Below are positions 23,307-33,900 of a stretch of 41,404 bases of DNA, piece after piece. The stretch comes from Spirochaetaceae bacterium (lineage in GTDB: Bacteria; Spirochaetota; Spirochaetia; SZUA-6; Bin103), in the NCBI GenBank assembly GCA_028818385.1, contig JAPPNY010000085.1, forward strand, positions 1 through 41,404, read 5' to 3'. The position numbers and the translations under genes are program-made. The first letter of the stretch is position 1. The number at the start of each line of letters is the position of its first letter. The notes beneath the pieces were generated by a model. That model saw nothing but the letters and a program-made list of their open reading frames with translations, was not told the DNA's origin and searched no databases.

Positions 23307-24588
23307 CGAGGTCGTCGACGCGCACGACCCTGCCGGTACGCATCGACACATTGCCGGCGATGCCGGTCAGGATCGCGTTGGCGCCGTCCACGTGCGACGC
23401 CGCGCGCGACAGCGGATCGTCCGCCTGCTCGCCGAACAGGTCGTGCAGCATGCGTGGATCGGCGCCGCCGTGGGCGCCGGGCGCGTCCTCCAGATCGACT
23501 TCGCGGGCGTCTGCGAACATCGGCAGCACGCGCAGCCGGCGGCTCGCCGCGGCCGCTTCGTGGGCCTGGTCGCCGCCGGCGGACACGTAGGACGTCTCCA
23601 CCTGGTGTGCCTCGATCCGGCCGGCCGTGCCGGTCACGGAGAGCCGGAATCCCTCCCATGGCGCGTAGGCGGTCAGCGAATAGGTCAGTATCGCCCCGCT
23701 GCGCATCCGCACCAGCAGCCCGAGTGTGTCCTCGATGCTGATGCCGTCACCGAACACGCTCTGGTCGCGCAGGTAGCCGTCCTCGTGCTCGGCCTGCAGG
23801 TACATCTCGCGCAGCGCATCGCTCCCGGCCAGGTCCAGGGCGAAGGGATCGTCCACGGCGGCGTCGCTGCCATGCGCACGGGCGTAGAAGCGCGTCTCTC
23901 CCCGCTCCTCCGCGTTGGCGCGGCCGTAGAACGCCAGGTCACCACACGCCGACACCGTCTCCGGCGCGCTCGCCAGCCAGAAGTTGACCAGGTCGAAGTG
24001 GTGCGATGCCAGGTGCACGAGCAACCCGCCGCTGTTGCGCTTGTCACGGTGCCAGCGACGGAAGTAGTCGGCACCGTGCCGGGTGTCGAGCAGCCACTCG
24101 AAGTGCACGGAGGTGACTCTGCCCACGGTCCCGTCGGCGACGGTCCTGCGCACCGCGGTGGCAAGCGGCGAGTAGCGGTAGTTGTAGGCGACCCGCAGCG
24201 AACGTCCGGACCGTCTGACCGCGTCCAGGATGGCCTGCAGCCGGTGCTGGTCGATGGTCAGCGGCTTTTCGCTGATGACGTCGCACCCGCGGTCGAGCGC
24301 GCCGATGACGTAGCGGTGATGGGTGCGGTCGATCGTGCTGACGATCACCGTGTCGGGACGCTGCTCGGCGAGCATCGCCTCGAAGCGGTCCGGCCCGTAC
24401 AGCGCCGCCTCGCCGCCTCCGGCCTGGCGTCTCATCACCCGGTTGGCGTACTGCATCCGGGTGCGGTTGAGATCACAGAGCGCCACCACCTGCGCGCGAT
24501 CGGCGAAGTCACGCGCCAGCGCTTCGTAGAAGAAGCGGCCCCGCCCGCCTGCCCCGACCAGGGCATATCGCCGCTTCGGGTCGTCCAT
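23296..24588 (-). CDS. Gfo/Idh/MocA-family oxidoreductase
   Basis: A 430-residue NAD(P)-dependent sugar or cyclitol dehydrogenase. The Rossmann loop is ALVGAGGRGRFFYEAL (9-24), the cofactor motif is ISEKPLT (105-111) and the C-terminal half is the alpha/beta substrate domain, with RDKRNSGGLLVHLASHHFDL giving likely catalytic His residues. The long insert EHEDGYLRDQSVFGDGISIE is typical of the longer catabolic members. The substrate is unknown. It stands alone on this strand between tsaB and the lipoate-ligase operon. Confidence 0.9.
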   Translation of the reverse strand: MDDPKRRYALVGAGGRGRFFYEALARDFADRAQVVALCDLNRTRMQYANRVMRRQAGGGEAALYGPDRFEAMLAEQRPDTVIVSTIDRTHHRYVIGALDRGCDVISEKPLTIDQHRLQAILDAVRRSGRSLRVAYNYRYSPLATAVRRTVADGTVGRVTSVHFEWLLDTRHGADYFRRWHRDKRNSGGLLVHLASHHFDLVNFWLASAPETVSACGDLAFYGRANAEERGETRFYARAHGSDAAVDDPFALDLAGSDALREMYLQAEHEDGYLRDQSVFGDGISIEDTLGLLVRMRSGAILTYSLTAYAPWEGFRLSVTGTAGRIEAHQVETSYVSAGGDQAHEAAAASRRLRVLPMFADAREVDLEDAPGAHGGADPRMLHDLFGEQADDPLSRAASHVDGANAILTGIAGNVSMRTGRVVRVDDLVSL

Positions 24589-24610
24589 AGGCGGTGTACT
24601 GTAGCAGGGC

Positions 24611-25405
24611 GTGGACGTTCTCGACGGCGGTCCGGTCCGCTTGATCTGTCATGAACCCGGGGACGGTCCCTGGAACATGGCCGTCGACGAGGTGCTGTCC
24701 GCCTCCGCCGCCGCACCCGGCGGGCGGCCAACGATCCGGCTGTACGGATTCCGTCCACCCACCCTGTCGATCGGGCGCTTTCAGCCGGTCTCCGATGTGC
24801 TTCGGGAGCGGCTTCGGGAGGAGGATGTCGGCCTGGTCCGTCGGCCCACCGGTGGGCGCGCCGTCCTGCATGCCGCGGAGGTGACCTACGCGGTGGCGCT
24901 CGGCACGGCCCACCTGCGCCCGTTCGGCAAGCGTACCGTGTACCGGTTCGTCGGCGATCTGTTGCTCGCCGCCCTGACCGAGCTCGGAGTTGCCAGCCGG
25001 CGCAACCCGGCGCAGATCGGCGACGCGGCCGATCCCGACTGCTTCGGCGCCGTGGGCGAATACGAGGTGGTGGGCCGGTTCGGCAAGCTGGTGGGCAGCG
25101 CGCAGATGGTCACCCGTCACGGGGTGCTCCAGCACGGCTCCATCCCGCTTGACGGCACCTTCCGGCGGGTTGCGCGCTACCTGACGGCCGCGCCCGCTGC
25201 GGGCTCGGCCGCCGCGTCCTGGCTTGCGAAGGAGATCGGTCGCCCCGCCGACTTCGCGGAGGTGGTGGGCCGGCTTCGGCGGAGCCTTGCGGCTGTGCTG
25301 GCGCCGGTGGAAGCGTCGCGCCTGGACGCCGCGGAGACCGAGCGCGCAACGGCTCTGCTGACGAAGTTCTCCGGGCCGTCCTGGACGCTGTCGGGCGTTG
25401 CGTGA
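24611..25405 (+). CDS. Lipoate-protein ligase A family protein
   Basis: A 264-residue protein of the biotin/lipoyl ligase fold. WNMAVDEVLSASAAAPGG opens it; VRRPTGGRAVLHAAEVTYAV (76-95) holds the RRxGGGxVxH-like lipoate-adenylate motif, and GKLVGSAQ (158-165) holds the active Lys159. The variant Pro-Thr-Gly-Gly is common among octanoyl/lipoyl transferase relatives, so ligase versus amidotransferase is unsettled. There is no C-terminal accessory domain. The start is GTG 24611. Its TGA overlaps the GTG of the GH3 gene. Confidence 0.85.
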   Translation: MDVLDGGPVRLICHEPGDGPWNMAVDEVLSASAAAPGGRPTIRLYGFRPPTLSIGRFQPVSDVLRERLREEDVGLVRRPTGGRAVLHAAEVTYAVALGTAHLRPFGKRTVYRFVGDLLLAALTELGVASRRNPAQIGDAADPDCFGAVGEYEVVGRFGKLVGSAQMVTRHGVLQHGSIPLDGTFRRVARYLTAAPAAGSAAASWLAKEIGRPADFAEVVGRLRRSLAAVLAPVEASRLDAAETERATALLTKFSGPSWTLSGVA

Positions 25406-27141
25406 CGGCGCCACGCACGCCGGCCGTCCTCGGGGCGCTGCTGACGACTGCGCTCTCACTCTGCGCGGCGCCGCCCAACCCCGCGGTCGTCTGCCGGCCG
25501 GAGGAGTCGCCGCCGTGCGTGGGATCCGCCGGGTTCTGGCGGGACGCTCCGGTCGATGAGCAGGTCGCCTACCTGATCGAAGCGATGAGCGACTCGGAGC
25601 TGCTCGGCCAGATCCTGGCGCTCGGCTACCGGGGCACGGGTTTCCCGGACGAGCTGCGCACGTGGATCGAGCGGCGCCACCTCGGCAGCGTGAAGATCTT
25701 CAGCCGCAACGTGGACGGGCTGGCGGAGCTGGCGGCCGGCGTCGGCGCCATGCAGGAAGCGGCGCGATCCACCCGCCTGCAGGTGCCCCTGCTCGTCATC
25801 ACCGACCAGGAGGGCGGCTGGGTCCGCCATGTCAAGGACGCCACGTCGCAGACGCCGGGCAACCTCGCGCTTGGCGCCGGCGGGCTTCCCGACGACGCGT
25901 ATCGGACGGGCCGGTTCATCGGTCTGGAGTTGCGCGCGCTCGGTATCAACATGAACCTGGCGCCGACCGTCGACGTGTATGCCGACGCCGGTGCCGCGGT
26001 CATCGGCCCGCGCGCGTTCGCCGCGGACCCGGTGCAGACCGGGCTGCTGGCGGTCGCGTTCTATCGAGGGCTGGCCTCGGCCGGCGTGATCGCCACCGCC
26101 AAGCACTACCCCGGGCACGGAGGCGCCGCTGGCGACTCGCACGGTGTCTTCCCGAGCGCGGACGCAGACCTCGCAACCCTCTGGGACCGCGACCTGGTGC
26201 CGTACCGGCTGCTGTTCCGCGAAGGCATGCAGGCGGTCATGAACGCCCACGTCGGCTATCCCCGCATCATCGATCCGGCCTTGCCGGCCTCCCTGTCTCC
26301 GTTCTTCCTGCGTGAACTGCTGCGCGACCGGCTCGGCTTCGACGGCCTGGTGATCAGCGATGACCTCGAGATGCGCGGCGCTCTCAACACCACCTTCGAC
26401 ACGCCGGCGGCCGCCGAGCAGGCATTGCTTGCGGGCAACGACCTGCTCCTGGTCTCCCACACCCCGGAGCTGCAGGAGCGGACCTGGCAGGTACTGCGCC
26501 AAGGAATGGACGATCCGGCGTTCCGCGCGCGCGTACGGGAGGCCGCGGCACGCGTGCTGGCGGTGAAGCTGCGCGCACTCCGTTCGCCCGGCGCCGTACC
26601 GCTGTTCCCGGCCGGCGACGCGGAGTCCGCCGTACCGGCGCCCGGAGCCGCCGCGTTCTTCCTGGACAGCGCGGCACGCAGCGTCACGACGATCCGCGGC
26701 GCGCACATCCCGTTCCGGCCGGACCCGGCCCGGCGGCTGTTGCTGATCGGCCAGAGCGACGAGTTCCTCCAGGAGGGCCTGCTGCGTTTCCCGCAGGCCG
26801 ACACGCACCGGTTCCCGTACAGCCCGTTCTATTCCTCGCGCCCGAGCGACCGCGAGGCGGTGCGCAACCTCGCCGGCGACTACGATGCGATCATCTTTCT
26901 GCTGATGAACTACAACAGCGGCGAGGTGCTGGACGAGCTGTCGTCCCTTGCGGACCGCGTCCTGGTAGTGTCGGCGCTCACGCCGGTCTACCTGGCGGAC
27001 CTGCCGTGGGTCCAGACGGCGGTGGCGGTCTACGGCGCAAGCCGCGACTCGTACCGCGCCGGGCTCGCGGTCCTGGCCGGCGACTATCCTGCGGAAGGCC
27101 GGCTCCCCATCGACTTCGGATTGGCGGACGGGTCGCCGTGA
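25402..27141 (+). CDS. Glycoside hydrolase family 3, NagZ-like beta-N-acetylhexosaminidase
   Basis: A 579-residue exported enzyme. A signal peptide spans about 1-23 (PAVLGALLTTALSLCAA). The GH3 barrel shows VITDQEGGWVRH (132-143), AKHYPGHGGAAGDSHG with the NagZ-type Asp245-x-His247 dyad, and VISDDLEMRGAL with nucleophile Asp320. The GDSHG dyad points to cleavage of GlcNAc from muropeptides or chitin-like chains. A second domain of about 180 residues (400-579) follows, as in two-domain NagZ relatives. The start is GTG overlapping the lipoate-ligase stop; its own stop overlaps the GNAT start (GTGA). Gram-negative NagZ is often cytoplasmic, so export here is notable. Confidence 0.88.
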   Translation: MTAPRTPAVLGALLTTALSLCAAPPNPAVVCRPEESPPCVGSAGFWRDAPVDEQVAYLIEAMSDSELLGQILALGYRGTGFPDELRTWIERRHLGSVKIFSRNVDGLAELAAGVGAMQEAARSTRLQVPLLVITDQEGGWVRHVKDATSQTPGNLALGAGGLPDDAYRTGRFIGLELRALGINMNLAPTVDVYADAGAAVIGPRAFAADPVQTGLLAVAFYRGLASAGVIATAKHYPGHGGAAGDSHGVFPSADADLATLWDRDLVPYRLLFREGMQAVMNAHVGYPRIIDPALPASLSPFFLRELLRDRLGFDGLVISDDLEMRGALNTTFDTPAAAEQALLAGNDLLLVSHTPELQERTWQVLRQGMDDPAFRARVREAAARVLAVKLRALRSPGAVPLFPAGDAESAVPAPGAAAFFLDSAARSVTTIRGAHIPFRPDPARRLLLIGQSDEFLQEGLLRFPQADTHRFPYSPFYSSRPSDREAVRNLAGDYDAIIFLLMNYNSGEVLDELSSLADRVLVVSALTPVYLADLPWVQTAVAVYGASRDSYRAGLAVLAGDYPAEGRLPIDFGLADGSP

Positions 27142-28049
27142 GCGCAGCGCGGCCGGACACCGGCGGCTGGTTCGAGGCAGGGCCGCGCCACCGTCGCGCG
27201 GTGCTCGACCGGCTCCTCGACCGCGAGTGGGCATACGTGCCGCTCACCGCCTGCCTGCGCGAGTCCGCGTTACCCCTGCGGGGAAGGCCGTTCAGCCTGT
27301 ACGCGACGCGCCGGGACGGAGCGATCGCGGACGTCATGCTGCGCGCCCGCGACGGGTTGCTGCTGGCGGCATTCGAGGACGAGCAGGATCCGCCGTGCGC
27401 GGATGGCATCCGCCCGTGGAACGCACGGAACATCCGCGCGCTGCGCGGCAGGATCCACGCCTCCGGCACGCCGCACTCCTGCATGGGGATGACCGCCGAC
27501 GTGACTCGCGCGGAGCGGCTGCTGGGGCTGCACCCCCGCGTGTGCGTGGACCACGTGCTCATGACCCTTGATCGCGGCGAGGCGAGCACGGGAACGCTGC
27601 CAGCCGGGCGCACCGGCGACGGTCTCGACCTGCGACGCGCGACGGTCCGCGACACCGAGCGCCTGCTGGCAATGCGGGAAGCATACGAGCTGGAGGAAGT
27701 CGTCCTCGATCCGTCACGGTTCAACCGCGACGACTGCCGCAGGCGGCTGCGCCGTGCGCTGCGCGGCGAGCTGGTCTACGTGGCGGAGCACCGCGGACGT
27801 CCGGTCGCCACCGCCGCCACCAACACGCGCGGCTTCCAGGTGGACCAGATCGGCGGTGTTTTCACCATCCCGGACCGCCGCCGCACCGGCCTGGGCACGG
27901 CCGTGATGCTCGCGTTGCTGCGCGACATCTTTCACCAGAAGGAGCAGGCGTGCCTGTTCGTCAAGACCGGCAACGTGGCCGCCACTCGCCTGTACGAGCG
28001 GCTCGGATTCTCGTCCCGCGGCGAGTACCGCATCACCTACTACCGTTGA
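27138..28049 (+). CDS. GNAT-family N-acetyltransferase
   Basis: A 303-residue protein. The C-terminal GNAT domain (about 155-303) shows the acetyl-CoA loop TIPDRRRTGLGTAVMLALL and the final NVAATRLYERLGFSSRGEYR. The N-terminal 150 residues (RHRRAVLDRLLDREWAYVPL) form a second, degenerate GNAT-like half, as in two-domain acetyltransferases. The substrate is unknown; coupling to an exported hexosaminidase suggests an amino-sugar or peptide, which is inference. The GTG start overlaps the GH3 stop. Its last 10 bases overlap the convergent AlbA_2 gene. Confidence 0.85.
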   Translation: MSAARPDTGGWFEAGPRHRRAVLDRLLDREWAYVPLTACLRESALPLRGRPFSLYATRRDGAIADVMLRARDGLLLAAFEDEQDPPCADGIRPWNARNIRALRGRIHASGTPHSCMGMTADVTRAERLLGLHPRVCVDHVLMTLDRGEASTGTLPAGRTGDGLDLRRATVRDTERLLAMREAYELEEVVLDPSRFNRDDCRRRLRRALRGELVYVAEHRGRPVATAATNTRGFQVDQIGGVFTIPDRRRTGLGTAVMLALLRDIFHQKEQACLFVKTGNVAATRLYERLGFSSRGEYRITYYR

Positions 28050-29323
28050 GCCTCGCCGGCACGCGGCGGCCGGGGCGCTCGGAACAGGGTGGCGCGGAAA
28101 TAGGTCCGTCCGTCGTCGAAGTCGAATCGCGGCGGCGGTGAGCCGTTCTGCTCCATCGCCTGGAATATCTTCGGAAGGCCGGTCAGGCGTTCCTCGGCCA
28201 GGTCCAACTCCTTGAGAAACTCGCCGATGCGGCGATTGCGCGCAGGCGCCGAGGGGACCGTGGCGCCCGCGCGCAGATGGTCGGGTTCGATCCCCGGCAC
28301 CGGTCCGGGATAGCTGGTGATCTCGATCCGATCGGGATACCGATACACCTTCGTCGGTTCAGGAGTATCAGGCTGATAGCTGCGGTGATAGATCGCGTTG
28401 ACCAGCGTCTCGCGGAGCGCTCCCATAGGATAGTCGGCCCAGACGCGCGCCCGGATGCGATCAGGCTCCTTTCTGATGTGTGTCGGCACCAGCCCCTCCA
28501 GGTAGCGGAGGGCGTCACGAACCTGGTCGGCAAGACCGCCGCGGAATATGCGCTCGTGCAGCACGTCTCCGGCCGGCCCGTCAGGGAACTCGACCACGTC
28601 GATCCGGGCGCCCGGAAACCACTCTGCCGGGTTATCGGCAAAGAACAGGATGGCCACGTTGCGCGGCAGTTCGTGATCGTTGACGCGAGAGGTGATCCGC
28701 ATGCGGCGGTAGATCTGGACCGCTTCGACTTCCGCCAGCAGGCCGCTCCGTACGTCGTGGAGGTACTCCCGCACCTTCGCCTCGCGCACGTCCTCGACGC
28801 GTGCCTGCGACGCCCGCCGGTCGTCCCATGGCACCCGAGCGGTCTGCTCCAGCAGCGACTTCAGCATGCGGTTCGCCCGAGCGTCCACGGTCTCGGCTCC
28901 CAGCCGTATCCAGAACTTCGCAGGGCCGCCACTACCGTCGGGCGCCTGATGGGGTTTGGTCTCACTCGCCGGCACCCAGAGCACCAGGATGGTGCGGCCG
29001 TCGACCACTGCGGGTGACATCACCGGCTGATACACGGGATCGATGCGATTGCAGTTGCCGCGGATCCATTTCTGCGCCGCCGCGGTCTCCGCTGCCGACA
29101 GTCCGCGCGGCGGCAACACAGCGCGTCCCGACCGTTCGCCTACGCCGATCACTACGTACCCCCCGTTGAGGTTGTGCAGGTCGTTCGCGAACGCGCAGAT
29201 GGTCTTCAACGCCTGGAAGCCGGTGGTCGCCTGATCCCAGCCGGCCTTGAACTCGACGCGGGCGGACTCGACGCCGCGGCAGTGCAGCAGATCGCCCACG
29301 TTCACCGGCAGGAGGTCGCTCAC
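28040..29323 (-). CDS. AlbA_2 (Schlafen-like) plus GHKL-ATPase-type protein
   Basis: A 427-residue cytoplasmic protein. Residues 15-150 form an AlbA_2/Schlafen-type domain: ESARVEFKAGWD, then ICAFANDLHNLNGGYVVIGV (42-61) and a strand with ILVLWVPASETKPH. A C-terminal region has the divergent HATPase_c_4 features ALRETLVNAIYHRSYQ (302-317) and YRYPDRIEITSYPGPVPG. Such proteins are usually labelled putative transcriptional regulators; AlbA_2 relatives include RNA/DNA-binding and nuclease-like members, and many lie in defence or phage regions. The GTG start at 29323 overlaps the exonuclease stop by 4 bases (GTGA), so it is the third gene of the mrfA-mrfB operon. Confidence 0.82.
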   Translation of the reverse strand: MSDLLPVNVGDLLHCRGVESARVEFKAGWDQATTGFQALKTICAFANDLHNLNGGYVVIGVGERSGRAVLPPRGLSAAETAAAQKWIRGNCNRIDPVYQPVMSPAVVDGRTILVLWVPASETKPHQAPDGSGGPAKFWIRLGAETVDARANRMLKSLLEQTARVPWDDRRASQARVEDVREAKVREYLHDVRSGLLAEVEAVQIYRRMRITSRVNDHELPRNVAILFFADNPAEWFPGARIDVVEFPDGPAGDVLHERIFRGGLADQVRDALRYLEGLVPTHIRKEPDRIRARVWADYPMGALRETLVNAIYHRSYQPDTPEPTKVYRYPDRIEITSYPGPVPGIEPDHLRAGATVPSAPARNRRIGEFLKELDLAEERLTGLPKIFQAMEQNGSPPPRFDFDDGRTYFRATLFRAPRPPRAGEAQR

Positions 29324-30476
29324 ACGCGGTCACCGTCGGCGTGAACGGCCGTCGACGCGCGTTTGCGGCGCAGGCGGCCCACCCGGCGCAGCAGGTCGTC
29401 GTCCATCCCGTTCGCGCCGTTGCGGACGCCGCCGAAAAACGGCTTCACGCACGCGAGCGCCGCTTCGTAGTCCTTCGCCCGATGCTCGTAGTACTTCGCC
29501 AGCTCGACTGCCGCCCCGCGGTCGCGGTGCCGCTCGGCCATGTCGGTCCACAGCTCGACGGCCTCGGTCCAGGCGCCGGCGCGCTTCAACTCTCCTCCCA
29601 GCGCGGTGCCGCAGGGAAGCTGCCCGTCCACGTATCCGCGGCGCAGATGGTCAAGTCCGCACGGATCTCCCAGGGCCAGCAGCAGGTGGCCGACGCCGCG
29701 CGGGTCCACCGGGACCGTGTCGTCCCCGGCCAACGCCTGATCGATTGTCGCCAGAAGCTGCGCGAGGGTGACGATGTCGCTGTGGTTATGATCGAACACG
29801 ACCGGCAGCCGTCCCAGCTCGCCTGTTCTGAGGTACTCGAAGTAGATGTCGGGGACCTCGAAGCCGTCTATGTCCTCGCCGCGATCGATGCCCAGGATCT
29901 CCTCCTCCAGGGTCTTCAGCCGGCAGTCGACGGTGATCGACGCCCACAGCCGCCGCGACGGGTAGAGCAGGTCCAGGTGCTCGGGCATGTTGAGGCTGCG
30001 TCCGTCCATCAGGAAGCGCGTGGTCAGGATCGTCTTGTCGAAAGACTTGCCGTTGAACGACACGAACAGGCGGTACTCGGCCAGCAGGCGCTCGATGTGC
30101 TCCAGGAAGGCGGTCTCTCCCGGAAAGTCCTCCAGGAACACCTGCTCCACCACCATGCGGTCGCCCCGCACCGTGGCGATCCCGAACAGGAAGATGACCG
30201 TTCCCGCGCCGGCCAGGCCCGTGGTCTCCGTGTCGAAGAAGGCGCAGCGCTCGATCGGAACCGACTCCGGCAGCAGCCGCGGCCGGTCGGCGAGCGGAGA
30301 GGGGACGATGCCGACCCGTCGATGCACGTACGGCGCCAGCCGCTGCCAGTCGGCGCCCAGCCGCTCGGGGAGGCGGCCGTCGTCGTAGTCGCCGGCCACA
30401 AACCGCGCGAGCTCCTCGCCGCCCTCGCGCAGGTAGTCCAGCCGCCGGCGGATCGAGTCGCGCAGCGATCCGTTGG

Positions 30477-30480
<4 letters not shown>
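29320..30480 (-). CDS. mrfB: MrfB/YprB-type DEDDh 3'-5' exonuclease
   Basis: A 386-residue RNase H-like exonuclease. The DEDDh residues are Asp83 and Glu85 (AFFDTETTGLAG), Asp148 (SFNGKSFDKTIL) and, in FDHNHSDIVTLAQLL, His231 (or His233) with Asp235. This spacing suits the YprB family. Residues 280-360 are helical and TPR-like (AGAWTEAVELWTDMAERHRD). In Bacillus subtilis MrfB acts with the MrfA helicase in a UvrABC-independent mitomycin C repair pathway. The ATG overlaps the helicase TGA (ATGA). It is not a Xre or Cas nuclease. No sign of damage is seen. Confidence 0.88.
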
Positions 30481-32837
<2,357 letters not shown>

Positions 32838-32934
32838 TGCCCCCAGAATCTCCCCTCCCCCTACAGACGTTACCCTATCGATGGCACCATGGCAAAGGCA
32901 CGGCGGCCGCAACGATACCAACCCACATCGGTTT

Positions 32935-32948
32935 GTCCGGGAGCGGAC
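32935..32948. promoter_or_regulatory. Inverted repeat GTCCG-GGAG-CGGAC before higB
   Basis: A perfect 5-base inverted repeat with a 4-base centre, 20 bases before the higB GTG. HigA-type antitoxins usually bind an operator here. It could also be a small leader hairpin. It is short enough to be chance in GC-rich DNA. Confidence 0.3.
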
Positions 32949-32968
32949 TGGTTTCGTACCTTCGGCCG

Positions 32969-33262
32969 GTGATCCGGTCGTTCGCTGACCAGGCGACGGA
33001 GGATGTCTTCGATGGATCGGCGACACGGCGCGCTCGCGCCAGACTGCCGGCCGAGGTGTGGCCGGTGGCTCGGCGAAAGCTCACCCAAATCAACCGAGTA
33101 GGCGATCTTCGCGAGCTCGCCGTGCCGCCCGGCAATCGCCTCGAGCGGTTGCGGGGCGACCGTACCGGTCACTACAGTATCCGGATCAACGATCAGTACC
33201 GCATCTGCTTTTCGTGGGAGCAAGGCTATGCCGACAACGTCGCAATCGAAGACTACCACTGA
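32969..33262 (+). CDS. higB: HigB/RelE-family toxin (mRNA interferase)
   Basis: A 97-residue toxin. The typical HigB opening is IRSFADQATEDVFDG, then ARRKLTQINRVGDLRELAVPPGNRLERLRGDRTGHYSIRINDQYRICFSW. The C-terminal ADNVAIEDYH contains the usual catalytic-region His and Tyr. It cleaves mRNA at the ribosome in characterised systems. The start is GTG at 32969, because homology begins at that residue. The toxin-first order is the HigBA norm; the antitoxin gene overlaps its end by 35 bases. Confidence 0.9.
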   Translation: MIRSFADQATEDVFDGSATRRARARLPAEVWPVARRKLTQINRVGDLRELAVPPGNRLERLRGDRTGHYSIRINDQYRICFSWEQGYADNVAIEDYH

Positions 33263-33611
33263 CTTGGCGGCGGGGAGAGGCGCAGGGCCACGAACAGGCG
33301 GACGGCGTTTGCCTCGGTTTCTGCCTCCCACCCATCCGGGAGAGATGCTGCTTGAAGAGTTCCTGAAGCCTCTCGGGATGTCGCAATCTGCGTTTGCCCG
33401 ACGCATCGACGTCTCGTATGCACGGCTCAACGGCATCGTTCGATGCAAGCGCGGAGTCACTCCGGATACGGCACTTCGTCTGGCACGGGTCACCGGCATG
33501 AGCGCCGACTTCTGGCTCGGCTTGCAGCAGGACTGGGATCTGTGGCACGCGACGACACCCGAACGTGCGGCAGCGATCGAGTCTCTGGAACCGTTGCCGC
33601 AACCGGCGTAG
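33228..33611 (+). CDS. higA: HigA-family antitoxin (Xre helix-turn-helix)
   Basis: A 127-residue protein. Residues 33-115 are a typical HigA HTH domain: THPGEMLLEEFLKPLGMSQS, AFARRIDVSYARLNGIV and RGVTPDTALRLARVTGMSAD, then FWLGLQQDWDLWHA. It neutralises HigB and probably represses the operon. The ATG at 33228 lies inside higB and adds a disordered N-terminal extension of about 32 residues (SKTTTDLAAGRGAGPRTG), longer than usual. A later start is possible, but only one Met (residue 40) is in frame and falls inside the fold. Confidence 0.88.
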   Translation: MPTTSQSKTTTDLAAGRGAGPRTGGRRLPRFLPPTHPGEMLLEEFLKPLGMSQSAFARRIDVSYARLNGIVRCKRGVTPDTALRLARVTGMSADFWLGLQQDWDLWHATTPERAAAIESLEPLPQPA

Positions 33612-33646
33612 GTGTAGCGCAAAGGCGTCAGGCGCCCCCCTTAGGA

Positions 33647-33900
33647 CTACGCTTCGATCAGGGCGAGCGACTCCGTGATCGGAGGCAGGCGCTCCGGGTC
33701 GAGCCAGTCGCGCAGGACGAAGAAGCCCGCCACCACGCGCGACTCGATCTTCGCCGCTCCTGCGGCGTACTCGACCAGCAACTCGCCGTCACGGCGGTAG
33801 AAGCGGTGGGCGAGCGTCTCCGGGTCCAGCACCCAGTACTCGATCACGCCGTGCTACTCGTACTCGGCATCGGCTCCGAGCATAGCAGCCGGCCGGAGGA
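33647..33900 (-). pseudogene. Uma2/DUF820-family fragment with in-frame stop
   Basis: The 66 residues from GTG 33847 match the C-terminal half of Uma2-type PD-(D/E)XK-fold proteins: VIEYWVLDPETLAHRFYRRD and a closing strand SRVVAGFFVLRDWL. One codon upstream in the same frame a TAG (33851-33853) interrupts the family pattern Tyr-Glu-x-His-Gly-Val-x-Glu-Tyr-Trp; the preceding residues are AEYE. Further upstream mfd ends at 33901. So the gene has lost its N-terminal catalytic part and carries a nonsense codon. Confidence 0.7.
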
